The notes beneath the pieces are model-generated. The model did no database searches. It was given only the letters and a program-made list of their open reading frames with translations, and was not told the DNA's origin. A stretch of DNA of 48,840 nt. It comes from CAKRJP01 sp963658085 (GTDB lineage: Bacteria; Bacillota; Clostridia; Lachnospirales; Lachnospiraceae). Positions 34,882 through 44,934 of this stretch are shown here, piece after piece (the stretch's first letter is position 1; every line of letters begins with the position of its first letter). The position numbers were made by a program, and so were the translations under genes. The stretch is taken from the NCBI GenBank assembly GCA_963658085.1, contig CAVKOU010000018.1, forward strand, positions 1 to 48,840, given 5' to 3'.

Positions 34882-36306
34882 GTGTATAACAAAGTAAAAA
34901 AATACATAGACAAGCATCGATTGATTGAAAAAGGAGACCAGGTGGTAGTAGGCATTTCCGGTGGGGCGGATTCGGTATGCCTGACACATATTCTGTGGAG
35001 ACTTAGAGAAGTGTATGATCTATCTCTGGTGGGGGTTCATGTACATCATGGCCTACGGGGAGAAAGTGCAGAAGCGGATGTCGAATTTGCGAAAGCATTT
35101 TGTGAAAAACTTGAAGTTCCATTTTATTTGTATCGGGAAGACGTAAAAACTTATGCAAAAAACAATGGACTTACCGTGGAGGAAGCCGGAAGAAATGTAA
35201 GACGCTGCGCCTTTGAGGATGTGGCAACATCTATAGAAGCAGCGACAAAAGAATCGTTAAAAGATTCGGTGAAAGAAATGCCGAAAGTCAAAATTGCCCT
35301 GGCTCATCATAAAAACGATAATGCGGAAACCTTGCTTTGGAATCTGTGTCGTGGCACGGGACTTCGTGGCTTGGGAGGCATTTCTCCCGGAGAAGGAAAA
35401 TATATTCGTCCCTTGCTTGGAGTTAGCAGACAGGAAATCGAAGATTATTTGAGGGAGCAAGAGCTTTCTTATCAGACGGACGAAACCAACGAGGAGGATC
35501 ATTATACCAGAAATAAAATCAGGCATCACGTGATTCCTTATTTGGAAAAGGAATTAAATGCTCAGGCTGTAAATCACATGTCGGAATTGACTGAACAGAT
35601 GCGACTTTTAGATGGATATGTGGGAAGACAGGTCGAGAAGGAGCTATTCCGTTCCTTTAGAATGCAGGAAGTGAATGGTGATTACAAAAGAAGTATTCTT
35701 TTAAAGGAATATTTTGACCGGGCAGATGAGGCCTTAAAGCCTTATATACTTCGAGAAATCATTTGGAAAATGACAGGGAAACAAAAGGATATTACGGGGA
35801 AGCATATAGAAATTCTGGGAGACTTAATTCATCGTCAGGTTGGAAGGAGAGTGGAACTTCCCTATGGCTTAGAAGTGAGAAGAGTCTATGAGGGGTTAGA
35901 ATTTGAAATAGGAGAACTTTCAAAAGAGAATGTAGAAGAACAAGAGAAACTATGGACAATTCGTACATTTTCTAGAGCCGGTGGCCCTGTATTATTTCCG
36001 AAAAGCATCTACACGAAATGGTTTGATTATGATATAATTAGCAATGCTGTTACGATTCGACACAGAACGACAGGTGATTACATAACCATAAATAAAGAGG
36101 GAAGAACCCAGACACTGAAGCAATATTTTATTAACGAGAAGATCCCGGCAGAAAAAAGAGACGAGATCTGGCTAGTGGCAGATGGGCATCATATTTTATG
36201 GGTCGTGGGATATAGACAGAATCAATATTATCAGATAACAGAGAAAACCGGCAATGTGCTGGAGATCGTATTTCGCGGAGGAGAAAACAATGGCAGAGAG
36301 AATTAA
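34882..36306 (+). CDS. tilS: tRNA(Ile)-lysidine synthetase
   Basis: The enzyme converts C34 of the AUA-decoding tRNA-Ile to lysidine using ATP and lysine, which is essential for correct decoding. It has 474 residues. The PP-loop motif SGGADS is at residues 26-31, and the remaining N-type ATPase domain includes HVHHGLRGESA and LAHHKNDNAET. The C-terminal part (from about 370) is the TilS substrate-binding domain. The start is a GTG, preceded by AGGAG 6 bases upstream. It overlaps hpt by 17 bases. In sporulating relatives spoIIE usually precedes this gene; it does not here. Confidence 0.95.
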   Translation: MYNKVKKYIDKHRLIEKGDQVVVGISGGADSVCLTHILWRLREVYDLSLVGVHVHHGLRGESAEADVEFAKAFCEKLEVPFYLYREDVKTYAKNNGLTVEEAGRNVRRCAFEDVATSIEAATKESLKDSVKEMPKVKIALAHHKNDNAETLLWNLCRGTGLRGLGGISPGEGKYIRPLLGVSRQEIEDYLREQELSYQTDETNEEDHYTRNKIRHHVIPYLEKELNAQAVNHMSELTEQMRLLDGYVGRQVEKELFRSFRMQEVNGDYKRSILLKEYFDRADEALKPYILREIIWKMTGKQKDITGKHIEILGDLIHRQVGRRVELPYGLEVRRVYEGLEFEIGELSKENVEEQEKLWTIRTFSRAGGPVLFPKSIYTKWFDYDIISNAVTIRHRTTGDYITINKEGRTQTLKQYFINEKIPAEKRDEIWLVADGHHILWVVGYRQNQYYQITEKTGNVLEIVFRGGENNGREN

Positions 36307-36817
36307 GGTTTTAGTACCGGAAGAAGACGTGAATAAAAGAATTAAGGATCTTGGCGAGCAGATTAGCAAAGATTATGAGGGAAAGCAGATCCATATGATT
36401 TGTATCTTAAAGGGCGGCGTGTTCTTTATGTGCGAGCTGGCAAAGAGAATTTCAGTTCCTGTAACCATGGATTTTATGAGCGTAAGCAGTTACGGAGACG
36501 GAACAGTTTCCAGTGGAGTAGTTCGTATTGCTAAAGATTTGGATGAGTCTTTGGAAGGAAAAGACGTGCTGATCGTTGAGGATATCATCGATTCCGGAAG
36601 GACTCTGTACTATCTTATCGATGTGCTTCAGAAAAGAAAACCAAACAGCATCAAGCTGTGTACCCTTCTTGACAAGCCGGAGCGCCGCGTGAAGGATGTG
36701 AAGGTGGACTATGTGGGATTAGATATTCCGGATGAATTCGTGGTAGGATTTGGCCTTGACTACATGCAGAAATATAGAAATCTTCCATATATCGGAGTTG
36801 TGGAAGGCGTAGAGTAG
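36290..36817 (+). CDS. hpt: Hypoxanthine phosphoribosyltransferase
   Basis: The enzyme salvages hypoxanthine and usually guanine to the nucleotide with PRPP (made by prs in this window). It has 175 residues. The PRPP-binding motif reads VLIVEDIIDSGRTL, and the flexible-loop region carries MSVSSYG. The ATG at 36290 has GGAGGA 5 bases upstream and overlaps tilS; the longer upstream frame is rejected. The tilS-hpt-ftsH order is a classic Firmicute unit. Confidence 0.96.
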   Translation: MAERIKVLVPEEDVNKRIKDLGEQISKDYEGKQIHMICILKGGVFFMCELAKRISVPVTMDFMSVSSYGDGTVSSGVVRIAKDLDESLEGKDVLIVEDIIDSGRTLYYLIDVLQKRKPNSIKLCTLLDKPERRVKDVKVDYVGLDIPDEFVVGFGLDYMQKYRNLPYIGVVEGVE

Positions 36818-36833
36818 GAAGGAGAAACCGAAT

Positions 36834-38684
36834 TTGGATAATAAGAAAACCAGAGGGATTGGTGGAGCCGGTTTAGTACTTGTTTTGCTTGCAGTCTTTG
36901 CAGTACTGTGGCTTACCAACCAATTTGAATCTAGGGAACACACTATTACCTGGAATCAGTTTGAGGAACTTGTCAAGGAAGATAATATTTCCTATGTGAT
37001 TGTTCATCAGAATAAGAGTGTGCCGACAGGTCGAGTAGAGATTGCTTTGAATACATCAGACGATGAGGATGACGCTCTTCGTTATTTGTATGTTTCTGAT
37101 GTAAACGAGATTCAGGATTATTTAAAAGAAAAAGGTATTGATTATCAGATGCCGGATGTGCCCCAGGATGGTGTGATTTCCACCACCGTGGTGCCTTTGA
37201 TGATCACCGTCATAGCAGTATTTTTACTGTTTATGCTGATGAACCGTCAGGGAGCCGGTGGAGCCAATGCCAAGGCTATGAACTTTGGAAAAAGCCGTGC
37301 AAAGCTAAGCTCTCCAAAAGATAAGAAGGTGACATTTGAAGATGTGGCGGGTCTTAAGGAGGAGAAGGAGGAACTTGAGGAAATCGTGGATTTCCTTAGC
37401 AATCCCAGAAAATATACGCAAGTGGGAGCGAGAATCCCTAAGGGAGTGCTGTTAGTCGGACCTCCGGGAACCGGTAAGACATTGCTTGCAAAGGCGGTAG
37501 CTGGTGAGGCAGGAGTTCCCTTCTTTACCATCTCCGGATCAGATTTTGTGGAAATGTTTGTAGGTGTAGGTGCTTCCCGTGTACGTGATCTTTTCGAGGA
37601 TGCCAAGCAGAATGCTCCTTGCATCATCTTTATTGATGAGATCGATGCAGTGGCAAGACGCAGAGGAACCGGTATGGGCGGCGGCCATGACGAGAGAGAG
37701 CAGACTTTAAACCAGTTGCTCGTAGAGATGGACGGTTTTGGCGTTAACGAGGGAATCATCGTTATGGCTGCTACCAACCGTGTAGATATTTTGGATCCGG
37801 CTATTTTAAGACCGGGAAGATTCGACCGTAAAGTTATGGTAGGAAGACCGGATGTTCAGGGGCGTCTTGAGATTCTAAATGTCCATGCCAAGGGTAAGCC
37901 TTTAAGTGAGGAAATAGATCTGCAGCAGATCGCTCAGACCACGGCGGGATTTACAGGAGCAGATCTTGAGAACCTTTTAAATGAAGCTGCTATTTTGGCC
38001 GCAAAAGAAGATCGGGTTTACCTGATGCAGGAAGATATTAAAAAGGCCTTTGTGAAAGTAGGCATTGGTGCTGAAAAGAAGAGCCGTATCATTTCCGATA
38101 AGGAAAAGCGTATCACAGCCTTTCACGAGGCTGGGCATGCAATCTTATTCCATGTACTGCCGGATGTAGGACCGGTTTACAGCGTATCCATTATTCCGAC
38201 AGGAGGTGCAGGGGGATATACCATGCCTCTTCCTGAGAATGATGAGATGTTTAATACTAAAGGAAAGATGCTTCAGGATATTACCGTTGCATTAGGCGGC
38301 CGTGTTGCTGAGGAAGAAATCTTTGATGACATTACGACAGGAGCTTCCCAGGATATCAAGCAGGCTACGGCTTTGGCGAAATCCATGGTCACTAAGTATG
38401 GTATGTCAGAGACGGTAGGTTTAATTAATTATGACGATGAAAATGATGAGGTTTTCATCGGAAGAGATTTGGCACATAATTCCAGAGGATATGGGGAGAA
38501 TGTTGCTACAGTTATTGACTCTGAGGTGAAGAGAATCATTGACGAGAGTTATGCAAGAGCAAGGCATATCCTTCGCAAATATGATGATGTGCTTCATGCC
38601 TGCGCAGAGTTGCTTTTGGAAAAAGAAAAAATTTCCAGAGAGGAATTTGAGGCACTGTTTCCGGCAGAGGTTTCGGAAGATTAA
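36834..38684 (+). CDS. ftsH: ATP-dependent zinc metalloprotease FtsH
   Basis: This 616-residue membrane protease degrades misfolded and regulatory proteins. Two membrane helices (about 11-27 and 118-138) bracket a small external domain; an AAA+ domain follows with Walker A GPPGTGKT at 209-216, Walker B IIFIDEIDAV and the arginine-rich SRH region. The zinc site HEAGH is at 431-435, with a third acidic ligand further on. The start is a TTG with AAGGAG 9 bases upstream. The final 20 residues are acidic. It ends the tilS-hpt-ftsH unit. Confidence 0.97.
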   Translation: MDNKKTRGIGGAGLVLVLLAVFAVLWLTNQFESREHTITWNQFEELVKEDNISYVIVHQNKSVPTGRVEIALNTSDDEDDALRYLYVSDVNEIQDYLKEKGIDYQMPDVPQDGVISTTVVPLMITVIAVFLLFMLMNRQGAGGANAKAMNFGKSRAKLSSPKDKKVTFEDVAGLKEEKEELEEIVDFLSNPRKYTQVGARIPKGVLLVGPPGTGKTLLAKAVAGEAGVPFFTISGSDFVEMFVGVGASRVRDLFEDAKQNAPCIIFIDEIDAVARRRGTGMGGGHDEREQTLNQLLVEMDGFGVNEGIIVMAATNRVDILDPAILRPGRFDRKVMVGRPDVQGRLEILNVHAKGKPLSEEIDLQQIAQTTAGFTGADLENLLNEAAILAAKEDRVYLMQEDIKKAFVKVGIGAEKKSRIISDKEKRITAFHEAGHAILFHVLPDVGPVYSVSIIPTGGAGGYTMPLPENDEMFNTKGKMLQDITVALGGRVAEEEIFDDITTGASQDIKQATALAKSMVTKYGMSETVGLINYDDENDEVFIGRDLAHNSRGYGENVATVIDSEVKRIIDESYARARHILRKYDDVLHACAELLLEKEKISREEFEALFPAEVSED

Positions 38685-38716
38685 TCTAGTTATACAAAAA
38701 GGAAACAGTTTGTGAG

Positions 38717-38760
38717 AAAACTTCGTGGAACAGCTATCTAAGGTTGATTCACGAAGTTTT
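38717..38760 (+). terminator. Probable intrinsic terminator after ftsH
   Basis: AAAACTTCGTG (38717-38727) and its perfect complement (38750-38760) form an 11-bp stem with a 22-base loop. The right arm ends in TTTT, a modest U-run, so the terminator may be weak. Confidence 0.6.
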
Positions 38761-38806
38761 CCCGTGAAAAGAGATTTTGTCATGAAAAGAGAAAGGGGAA
38801 GCAATT

Positions 38807-40837
38807 ATGAAGGAGCAAGCACTGTTTTGCGATGGTACTTCAGAATATGTATTTCCGCCGGAACCGGATGCATATGCAACGGTAACCTTACGGTTTCGGA
38901 CAGGAAGAGATGATGTGGATCACGTCTGGTTAGTGACAGGGGAAGAACGTTACGAGCTGGCGAAGGAACATTCATGGGGAGCGTTTGATTATTATTTTGT
39001 CTGTAAAAATTTAGAACAAAAGCCACTGCGCTATTATTTTGAGATTCAATCCGGGGACATGGTTCGATATTACACTCAGTATGGTGTAACGGAAGAGATT
39101 CTTCCAATCTATGATTTTGTTATTGTTCCGGGATTTTCCACTCCCGACTGGGCAAAGGGAGCGGTAATGTATCAGATCTATACCGACCGCTTTTTTAACG
39201 GAGACAAAAGCAATGATGTAGAGGATAGGGAGTACTACTATATCGGAGATTATAGCGTCCAGGTAAAGGATTGGGATAAATATCCCGCCAGCATGGGAGT
39301 GCGAGAGTTCTACGGCGGAGACCTTCAGGGTGTGAAAGACAAACTGGATTACTTAAAGGATCTGGGAGTAGAGGTGATTTACTTTAATCCTCTCTTTGTA
39401 TCTCCATCAAATCATAAATATGATATTCAGGACTATGATTATATCGATCCTCACTTTGGCAAGATCATAGAAGATGGGGGAGAGGTTTTAGCAGAAGGAG
39501 ACACTAGTAATAAGAATGCCACGAAATATCAAAAGCGAGTGACAGATTATAAGAATCTGGAGGCCAGCAACAGTTTTTTTGCGGAGCTTGTGGAAGAGAT
39601 TCATAAACGCGGTATGAAAGTAATCTTGGACGGTGTTTTTAATCATTGCGGTTCCTTTAATAAATGGATGGACAGAGAGTGCATTTATGAAGGGAAGGAA
39701 GGATATGAGCCTGGAGCTTACGTTTCCGGAGATAGCCCCTACAGAGATTTCTTCGGATTCTTCGGGGAGGAAGCATGGCCATATAATCCGAATTATGATG
39801 GCTGGTGGGGCCATGATACTTTGCCGAAGTTAAACTACGAGGCTTCTGAGAATCTGGAAGAATATATTTTAAACATTGGAAGAAAATGGGTTTCCCCACC
39901 TTACAATGTAGATGGATGGAGGCTGGATGTGGCAGCAGATTTGGGCCATAGTCCTGAGTATAACCATGAATTTTGGAAGAAATTCAGAAAGGCTGTAAAG
40001 GATGCTAATCCCAATGCTATTATTTTAGCAGAGCACTACGGTGATCCGGCGGAGTGGCTCAAAGGAGATGAGTGGGACAGCGTCATGAACTACGATGCTT
40101 TTATGGAACCTCTCACCTGGTTCCTCACCGGTATGGAAAAGCACAGCGATGAGTACAGAGAAGACATGCTGAATAATTCTGATAACTTTATCAAAGCAAT
40201 GGCTCATCACATGTCTCGTATGTTGACGCCTTCCCTGCAGGTAGCTATGAATGAGTTATCCAATCATGATCACTCCAGATTTCTTACAAGAACCAATCAT
40301 GTGGCAGGTCGGGTGGCAAACTTAGGACCGGAGGCTGCTAATGAGAATATAGATATGGCGGTAATGAGGGAAGCAGTAGTGATTCAGATGACCTGGACGG
40401 GAGCGCCTACCCTCTACTATGGAGATGAGGCCGGTGTTTGTGGATTTACAGATCCGGACAATCGCCGCACTTATCCTTGGGGACATGAAGATCAAGAATT
40501 GATTACGTTTCATAAAGAAATGATTGCCATTCATAAAGCTTATCCGTCTCTGAAGACCGGATGTATCAGACATTTATACTTGGATCATGGAATTATTGCT
40601 TATGGAAGATTCCAGGATAAGGAGCAGGTGATCGTGATTGTAAATAATCGTTCGGAATGGACACAGATCACAGTCCCTGTATGGCAGGCAGAAGTTCCTA
40701 TGAAATGCACATTGAATCGATTAATGTATACCTATGAGAAGGGATATACCACAGAGTACGAGGAGTACAATGTGGAGCGGGGAGAAGTAGTTGTAAATAT
40801 GGGAGCAAAATCAGCTCTGGTATTAACAAGATTATAG
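38807..40837 (+). CDS. Cytoplasmic GH13 glycoside hydrolase (neopullulanase/cyclomaltodextrinase-like)
   Basis: The protein has 676 residues and no signal peptide, so it acts inside the cell on imported alpha-glucans. An N-terminal CBM34-like beta domain (about 1-115) precedes the GH13 TIM barrel. The catalytic residues can be read: nucleophile Asp374 in GWRLDVA, acid/base Glu409 in LAEHYGD and transition-state stabiliser Asp488 in NHDHSRF. A C-terminal beta domain ends the protein. This order fits the GH13_20 group that cleaves maltodextrins, cyclodextrins or pullulan. AAAGGGGAAG precedes the ATG. The two neighbours are unrelated housekeeping genes, and no maltodextrin transporter is nearby. 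Confidence 0.88.
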   Translation: MKEQALFCDGTSEYVFPPEPDAYATVTLRFRTGRDDVDHVWLVTGEERYELAKEHSWGAFDYYFVCKNLEQKPLRYYFEIQSGDMVRYYTQYGVTEEILPIYDFVIVPGFSTPDWAKGAVMYQIYTDRFFNGDKSNDVEDREYYYIGDYSVQVKDWDKYPASMGVREFYGGDLQGVKDKLDYLKDLGVEVIYFNPLFVSPSNHKYDIQDYDYIDPHFGKIIEDGGEVLAEGDTSNKNATKYQKRVTDYKNLEASNSFFAELVEEIHKRGMKVILDGVFNHCGSFNKWMDRECIYEGKEGYEPGAYVSGDSPYRDFFGFFGEEAWPYNPNYDGWWGHDTLPKLNYEASENLEEYILNIGRKWVSPPYNVDGWRLDVAADLGHSPEYNHEFWKKFRKAVKDANPNAIILAEHYGDPAEWLKGDEWDSVMNYDAFMEPLTWFLTGMEKHSDEYREDMLNNSDNFIKAMAHHMSRMLTPSLQVAMNELSNHDHSRFLTRTNHVAGRVANLGPEAANENIDMAVMREAVVIQMTWTGAPTLYYGDEAGVCGFTDPDNRRTYPWGHEDQELITFHKEMIAIHKAYPSLKTGCIRHLYLDHGIIAYGRFQDKEQVIVIVNNRSEWTQITVPVWQAEVPMKCTLNRLMYTYEKGYTTEYEEYNVERGEVVVNMGAKSALVLTRL

Positions 40838-40859
40838 ATCATAAATAAAATAATAATAG

Positions 40860-40919
40860 TTCGGCTATAAAGCTTGCAATTCTCGTGAAAGAGAATGCAG
40901 TTTTGTGGCCGAATTTTTT
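40860..40919 (+). terminator. Long intrinsic terminator after the GH13 gene
   Basis: A long imperfect stem starts with TTCGGC (40860-40865) against GCCGAA (40908-40913). An inner GCAATTCTC pairs with GAGAATGC around a GTGAAA loop, and T6 follows. It separates the GH13 unit from rpoB. Confidence 0.85.
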
Positions 40920-40943
40920 GTTGCAAAAATATTAAAATAAATG

Positions 40944-40972
40944 TTGACAATGGGGATTCCTTGTGCTATGGT
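40944..40972 (+). promoter_or_regulatory. Promoter of rpoB-rpoC
   Basis: Consensus TTGACA (40944-40949), a 17-base spacer with a TG at 40964-40965, and TATGGT (40967-40972). It lies 80 bases before rpoB, so the polymerase genes have their own promoter here. The leader has a small dyad, CACTAT and ATAGTG (40981-41008), of unknown role. Confidence 0.8.
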
Positions 40973-41053
40973 TAAAAATGCACTATTGTGGAATGCTATG
41001 CTATAGTGGTTTTAGTATATTCACTAAAAAATGAATGAGGAGTGAAACGTCAA

Positions 41054-44000
41054 ATGGAGAAAAACAGAATTCGCCCAATGAAAAGCGGAAGAAGTTCACG
41101 TATGAGCTATTCCAGACAAAAAGAAGTTCTTCAGATGCCTAATTTGATCGAGGTTCAGACAGATTCCTATAAGTGGTTTCTTGAGCAGGGATTAAATGAA
41201 GTATTTGATGATATTTCCCCTATTTCTGATTATAGTGGAAAGTTCAGCCTGGAATTTGTAGGATTCACCTTGTGCGAGGACGACGTCAAATACACAATTG
41301 AAGAGTGTAAGGAACGTGACGCTACATTTGCGGCACCGCTGAAGGTTAAGGTAAGACTTCATAATAAAGAAACCGACGAGATCAACGAGCATGAAATCTT
41401 CATGGGAGACCTGCCACTAATGACAGCTACAGGTACTTTCGTGATCAACGGAGCAGAACGTGTTATCGTAAGCCAGTTAGTACGTTCTCCTGGTATTTAT
41501 TATGCCATCGGACATGATAAGATCGGTAAAGAATTGTACTCAGCTACAGTTATCCCAAACCGTGGTGCTTGGTTAGAGTATGAGACTGACTCCAATGACG
41601 TTTTTTATGTAAGAGTAGATAGAACAAGAAAGGTACCGATTACTGTGCTGATTCGTGCTCTTGGTATCGGAACCAATCCTGAGATTATTGAGTTATTTGG
41701 TGAGGAACCAAAGATTCTTGCAAGTTTTGAGAAGGATGCTGCCAGCAACTATCACGAAGGTCTTCTGGAATTATACAAGAAGATTCGTCCGGGTGAGCCT
41801 TTGGCCATCGATAGCGCAGAGAGTCTGATCACCAGCATGTTCTTTGATGCAAGACGTTATGATCTTGCGAAGGTAGGTAGATATAAATTCAATAAGAAAC
41901 TGGCTCTTAAGAATCGTATCACCGGACATGTTTTGGCAGAGGATGTGGCCAGTGCGATTACAGGCGAAGTGATCGCAGAAGCCGGAACAAAGATTACAAG
42001 AGAACTGGCAAAAGAGATTCAGAATAATGCAGTTCCTTATGTATGGCTTGAGCAGGAAGAAAGCGAGAGAAATATCAAGGTTCTCTCTAATATGATGGTG
42101 GATCTTCAGGCTGTTTGTGACATTGACCCGGAGGAAGTGGGCGTTGCGGAGCAGGTATACTACCCAGTATTGGAAGGTATTATTGAGGAGAGTGCCGGAG
42201 ATATCGATCTGTTAAAAGAGTATATCGAGAGAGATATCCATGATCTGATTCCAAAGCATATTACCAAGGAGGATATCCTTGCGTCCATTAACTACAACAT
42301 GCATTTGGAGTACGGAATCGGAAATGATGACGATATCGACCACTTGGGAAATAGACGTATTCGTTCTGTAGGTGAGTTGTTGCAGAACCAGTACAGAATC
42401 GGTCTGTCAAGACTTGAGAGAGTGGTACGTGAGAGAATGACCACTCAGGATCCGGAGACTGTATCTCCGCAGTCCTTGATCAATATTAAGCCTGTAACTG
42501 CTGCAGTGAAAGAGTTCTTCGGATCTTCACAGCTGTCACAGTTCATGGATCAGAACAACCCGTTAGGAGAGTTGACTCACAAGAGACGTCTTTCGGCCTT
42601 GGGACCAGGTGGTTTGTCAAGAGACCGTGCCGGATTCGAGGTTCGAGATGTACACTATTCTCACTACGGAAGAATGTGCCCGATCGAGACTCCTGAAGGA
42701 CCGAACATCGGTCTGATCAACTCCTTGGCTTGCTATGCGAGAATCAATGAGTATGGATTTATCGAGGCACCTTATCGTAAGATCAATCACGATGATCCAA
42801 AGAATCCGGTTGTAACAGACGAAGTTGTCTATATGACTGCGGATGAAGAAGATAACTATCACGTAGCACAGGCGAATGAGCAGTTAGACGAAGAAGGACA
42901 TTTCGTTCGTAAGAATGTTTCCGGTCGTTATCGTGAAGAGACGCAGGAATATGAGAGAAGTAAGTTTGACTACATGGACGTGTCTCCTAGAATGGTATTC
43001 TCTGTAGCGACAGCTCTTATTCCGTTCCTTCAGAACGATGATGCGAACCGTGCGCTTATGGGATCGAACATGCAGCGTCAGGCTGTACCGCTTCTGTTTA
43101 CAGAGGCTCCTGTTGTAGGAACCGGTATGGAAGAAAAATCTGCGGTAGACTCCGGTGTGGCTGTAGTAGCTACAAAAGCTGGTGTGGTAGAGCGTTCTAC
43201 CTCCACTGAGATCACCATTAGAGAAGATGATGGTAAGCTTCATAAATATAAACTGACGAAGTTTATGCGAAGCAACCAGAGCAACTGCTACAACCAGAGA
43301 CCAATCGTCTTCAAGGGAGACAGAGTGGAAGCCGGAGAAGTGATTGCAGACGGAGCATCTACCTCACAGGGAGAGATGGCTCTTGGAAAGAATCCGCTGA
43401 TCGGATTCATGACTTGGGAAGGATACAACTACGAGGATGCGGTACTTCTTAGTGAGCGTCTGGTAGCTGAAGATGTATATACTTCTATTCATATTGAAGA
43501 ATATGAGGCAGAGGCCCGTGATACCAAGCTTGGACCGGAGGAAATTACCCGTGATATTCCTGGTGTTGGAGACGAGGCTTTAAAGAACTTAGATGAGAGA
43601 GGAATCATCCGTGTAGGAGCAGAGGTTCGTGCCGGAGATATCCTGGTAGGTAAGGTTACTCCTAAGGGAGAGACAGAGCTTACTGCAGAGGAACGTTTGC
43701 TTCGTGCGATTTTCGGAGAGAAAGCTCGTGAAGTAAGAGATACTTCTCTGAAAGTACCTCACGGTGAGTATGGTATCGTTGTAGATGCTAAGGTATTTAC
43801 AAGAGATAACGGAGATGAGTTGTCTCCTGGAGTAAATCAGTCTGTTCGTATTTATATCGCTCAGAAGAGAAAGATTTCTGTAGGTGATAAGATGGCGGGA
43901 CGTCATGGTAACAAGGGTGTCGTTTCCCGTGTACTTCCTGTAGAAGATATGCCATTCCTGCCAAATGGTCGTCCGCTGGATATCGTATTGAATCCATTGG

Positions 44001-44920
44001 GTGTACCATCACGTATGAATATCGGTCAGGTGCTTGAAATTCACTTGTCACTGGCCGCAAAAGCATTAGGATTTAACATCGCTACACCAATTTTCGATGG
44101 TGCAGACGAGAATGATATTATGGATACTCTTGACCTGGCAAATGATTATGTCAACTTAAGCTGGGAAGAGTTTGAAGCAAAACATAAAGAAGAACTTCAT
44201 CCGGATGTTCTGACTTATCTCTATGAGAACAGAGATCACAGAAAGTTATGGAAGGGAGTTCCGATTTCCAGAGACGGAAAGGTTCGCTTAAGAGACGGAC
44301 GTACCGGAGAGTATTTCGATAGCCCGGTAACTATTGGACACATGCATTATCTGAAGCTCCACCACTTGGTAGACGATAAGATTCATGCACGTTCAACAGG
44401 TCCTTACTCACTGGTTACACAGCAGCCGCTGGGTGGTAAAGCTCAGTTCGGCGGACAGCGTTTCGGAGAGATGGAGGTTTGGGCACTGGAAGCATATGGT
44501 GCATCATATACCTTGCAGGAAATCTTAACTGTAAAATCCGATGACGTTGTTGGACGTGTGAAGACTTACGAAGCAATCATTAAGGGCGAGAATATTCCAG
44601 AACCAGGTGTTCCGGAGTCCTTCAAGGTATTGTTAAAAGAGCTTCAGTCTTTAGGATTAGATGTTCGTGTTCTTCATAATAACGAAGAGGTCGAGATCAA
44701 AGAAAGCGTTGATAGCGGAAATACTGATTTCAGATCTATTATCGAAGGAGACAGCAGAAGACATCGTGATAACGAGAATTTTGCAGCTCATGGATATACC
44801 CAACAGGAAATTAAGGGAGACGAGATCGTTGATGTTCAGGAAGAACTTGAAGAAGACGATGACGATATGAGCTTTGAGAATGATTTTGCAGAATTTGACG
44901 AAATTGACGACGAAGAATAG
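41054..44920 (+). CDS. rpoB: DNA-directed RNA polymerase subunit beta
   Basis: This is the catalytic beta subunit of RNA polymerase, 1288 residues. The rifampicin region is intact (SSQLSQFMDQNNPLGEL and HKRRLSALGPGGL), with no resistance substitution at the common positions. GNKGVVSR and the GGKAQFGGQRFGEMEVW stretch are typical. A C-terminal extension after about residue 1240 is very acidic (EELEEDDDD and DEIDDEE). I choose the ATG at 41054 because AGGAG lies 11 bases upstream; a GTG four codons earlier overlaps that site. rpoC follows after 14 bases. Neither rplJ nor rplL is upstream. Confidence 0.98.
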   Translation: MEKNRIRPMKSGRSSRMSYSRQKEVLQMPNLIEVQTDSYKWFLEQGLNEVFDDISPISDYSGKFSLEFVGFTLCEDDVKYTIEECKERDATFAAPLKVKVRLHNKETDEINEHEIFMGDLPLMTATGTFVINGAERVIVSQLVRSPGIYYAIGHDKIGKELYSATVIPNRGAWLEYETDSNDVFYVRVDRTRKVPITVLIRALGIGTNPEIIELFGEEPKILASFEKDAASNYHEGLLELYKKIRPGEPLAIDSAESLITSMFFDARRYDLAKVGRYKFNKKLALKNRITGHVLAEDVASAITGEVIAEAGTKITRELAKEIQNNAVPYVWLEQEESERNIKVLSNMMVDLQAVCDIDPEEVGVAEQVYYPVLEGIIEESAGDIDLLKEYIERDIHDLIPKHITKEDILASINYNMHLEYGIGNDDDIDHLGNRRIRSVGELLQNQYRIGLSRLERVVRERMTTQDPETVSPQSLINIKPVTAAVKEFFGSSQLSQFMDQNNPLGELTHKRRLSALGPGGLSRDRAGFEVRDVHYSHYGRMCPIETPEGPNIGLINSLACYARINEYGFIEAPYRKINHDDPKNPVVTDEVVYMTADEEDNYHVAQANEQLDEEGHFVRKNVSGRYREETQEYERSKFDYMDVSPRMVFSVATALIPFLQNDDANRALMGSNMQRQAVPLLFTEAPVVGTGMEEKSAVDSGVAVVATKAGVVERSTSTEITIREDDGKLHKYKLTKFMRSNQSNCYNQRPIVFKGDRVEAGEVIADGASTSQGEMALGKNPLIGFMTWEGYNYEDAVLLSERLVAEDVYTSIHIEEYEAEARDTKLGPEEITRDIPGVGDEALKNLDERGIIRVGAEVRAGDILVGKVTPKGETELTAEERLLRAIFGEKAREVRDTSLKVPHGEYGIVVDAKVFTRDNGDELSPGVNQSVRIYIAQKRKISVGDKMAGRHGNKGVVSRVLPVEDMPFLPNGRPLDIVLNPLGVPSRMNIGQVLEIHLSLAAKALGFNIATPIFDGADENDIMDTLDLANDYVNLSWEEFEAKHKEELHPDVLTYLYENRDHRKLWKGVPISRDGKVRLRDGRTGEYFDSPVTIGHMHYLKLHHLVDDKIHARSTGPYSLVTQQPLGGKAQFGGQRFGEMEVWALEAYGASYTLQEILTVKSDDVVGRVKTYEAIIKGENIPEPGVPESFKVLLKELQSLGLDVRVLHNNEEVEIKESVDSGNTDFRSIIEGDSRRHRDNENFAAHGYTQQEIKGDEIVDVQEELEEDDDDMSFENDFAEFDEIDDEE

Positions 44921-44934
44921 GAAGGGGTGCCAAT

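Noticed and set aside
34881..34889. DnaA box at the tilS start codon
   Set aside because: TTATACACA matches only the relaxed consensus and overlaps coding sequence; a single relaxed match is expected by chance.
39488..39899. Long antisense frames inside the GH13 gene
   Set aside because: They lie wholly within a well-supported gene, lack ribosome binding sites and show no recognisable protein pattern; similar antisense shadows across rpoB, rpoC and ftsH were rejected likewise.
42500..42640. Rifampicin-resistance change in rpoB
   Set aside because: The resistance-determining region has the usual susceptible residues (Asp, His and Ser at the main positions).
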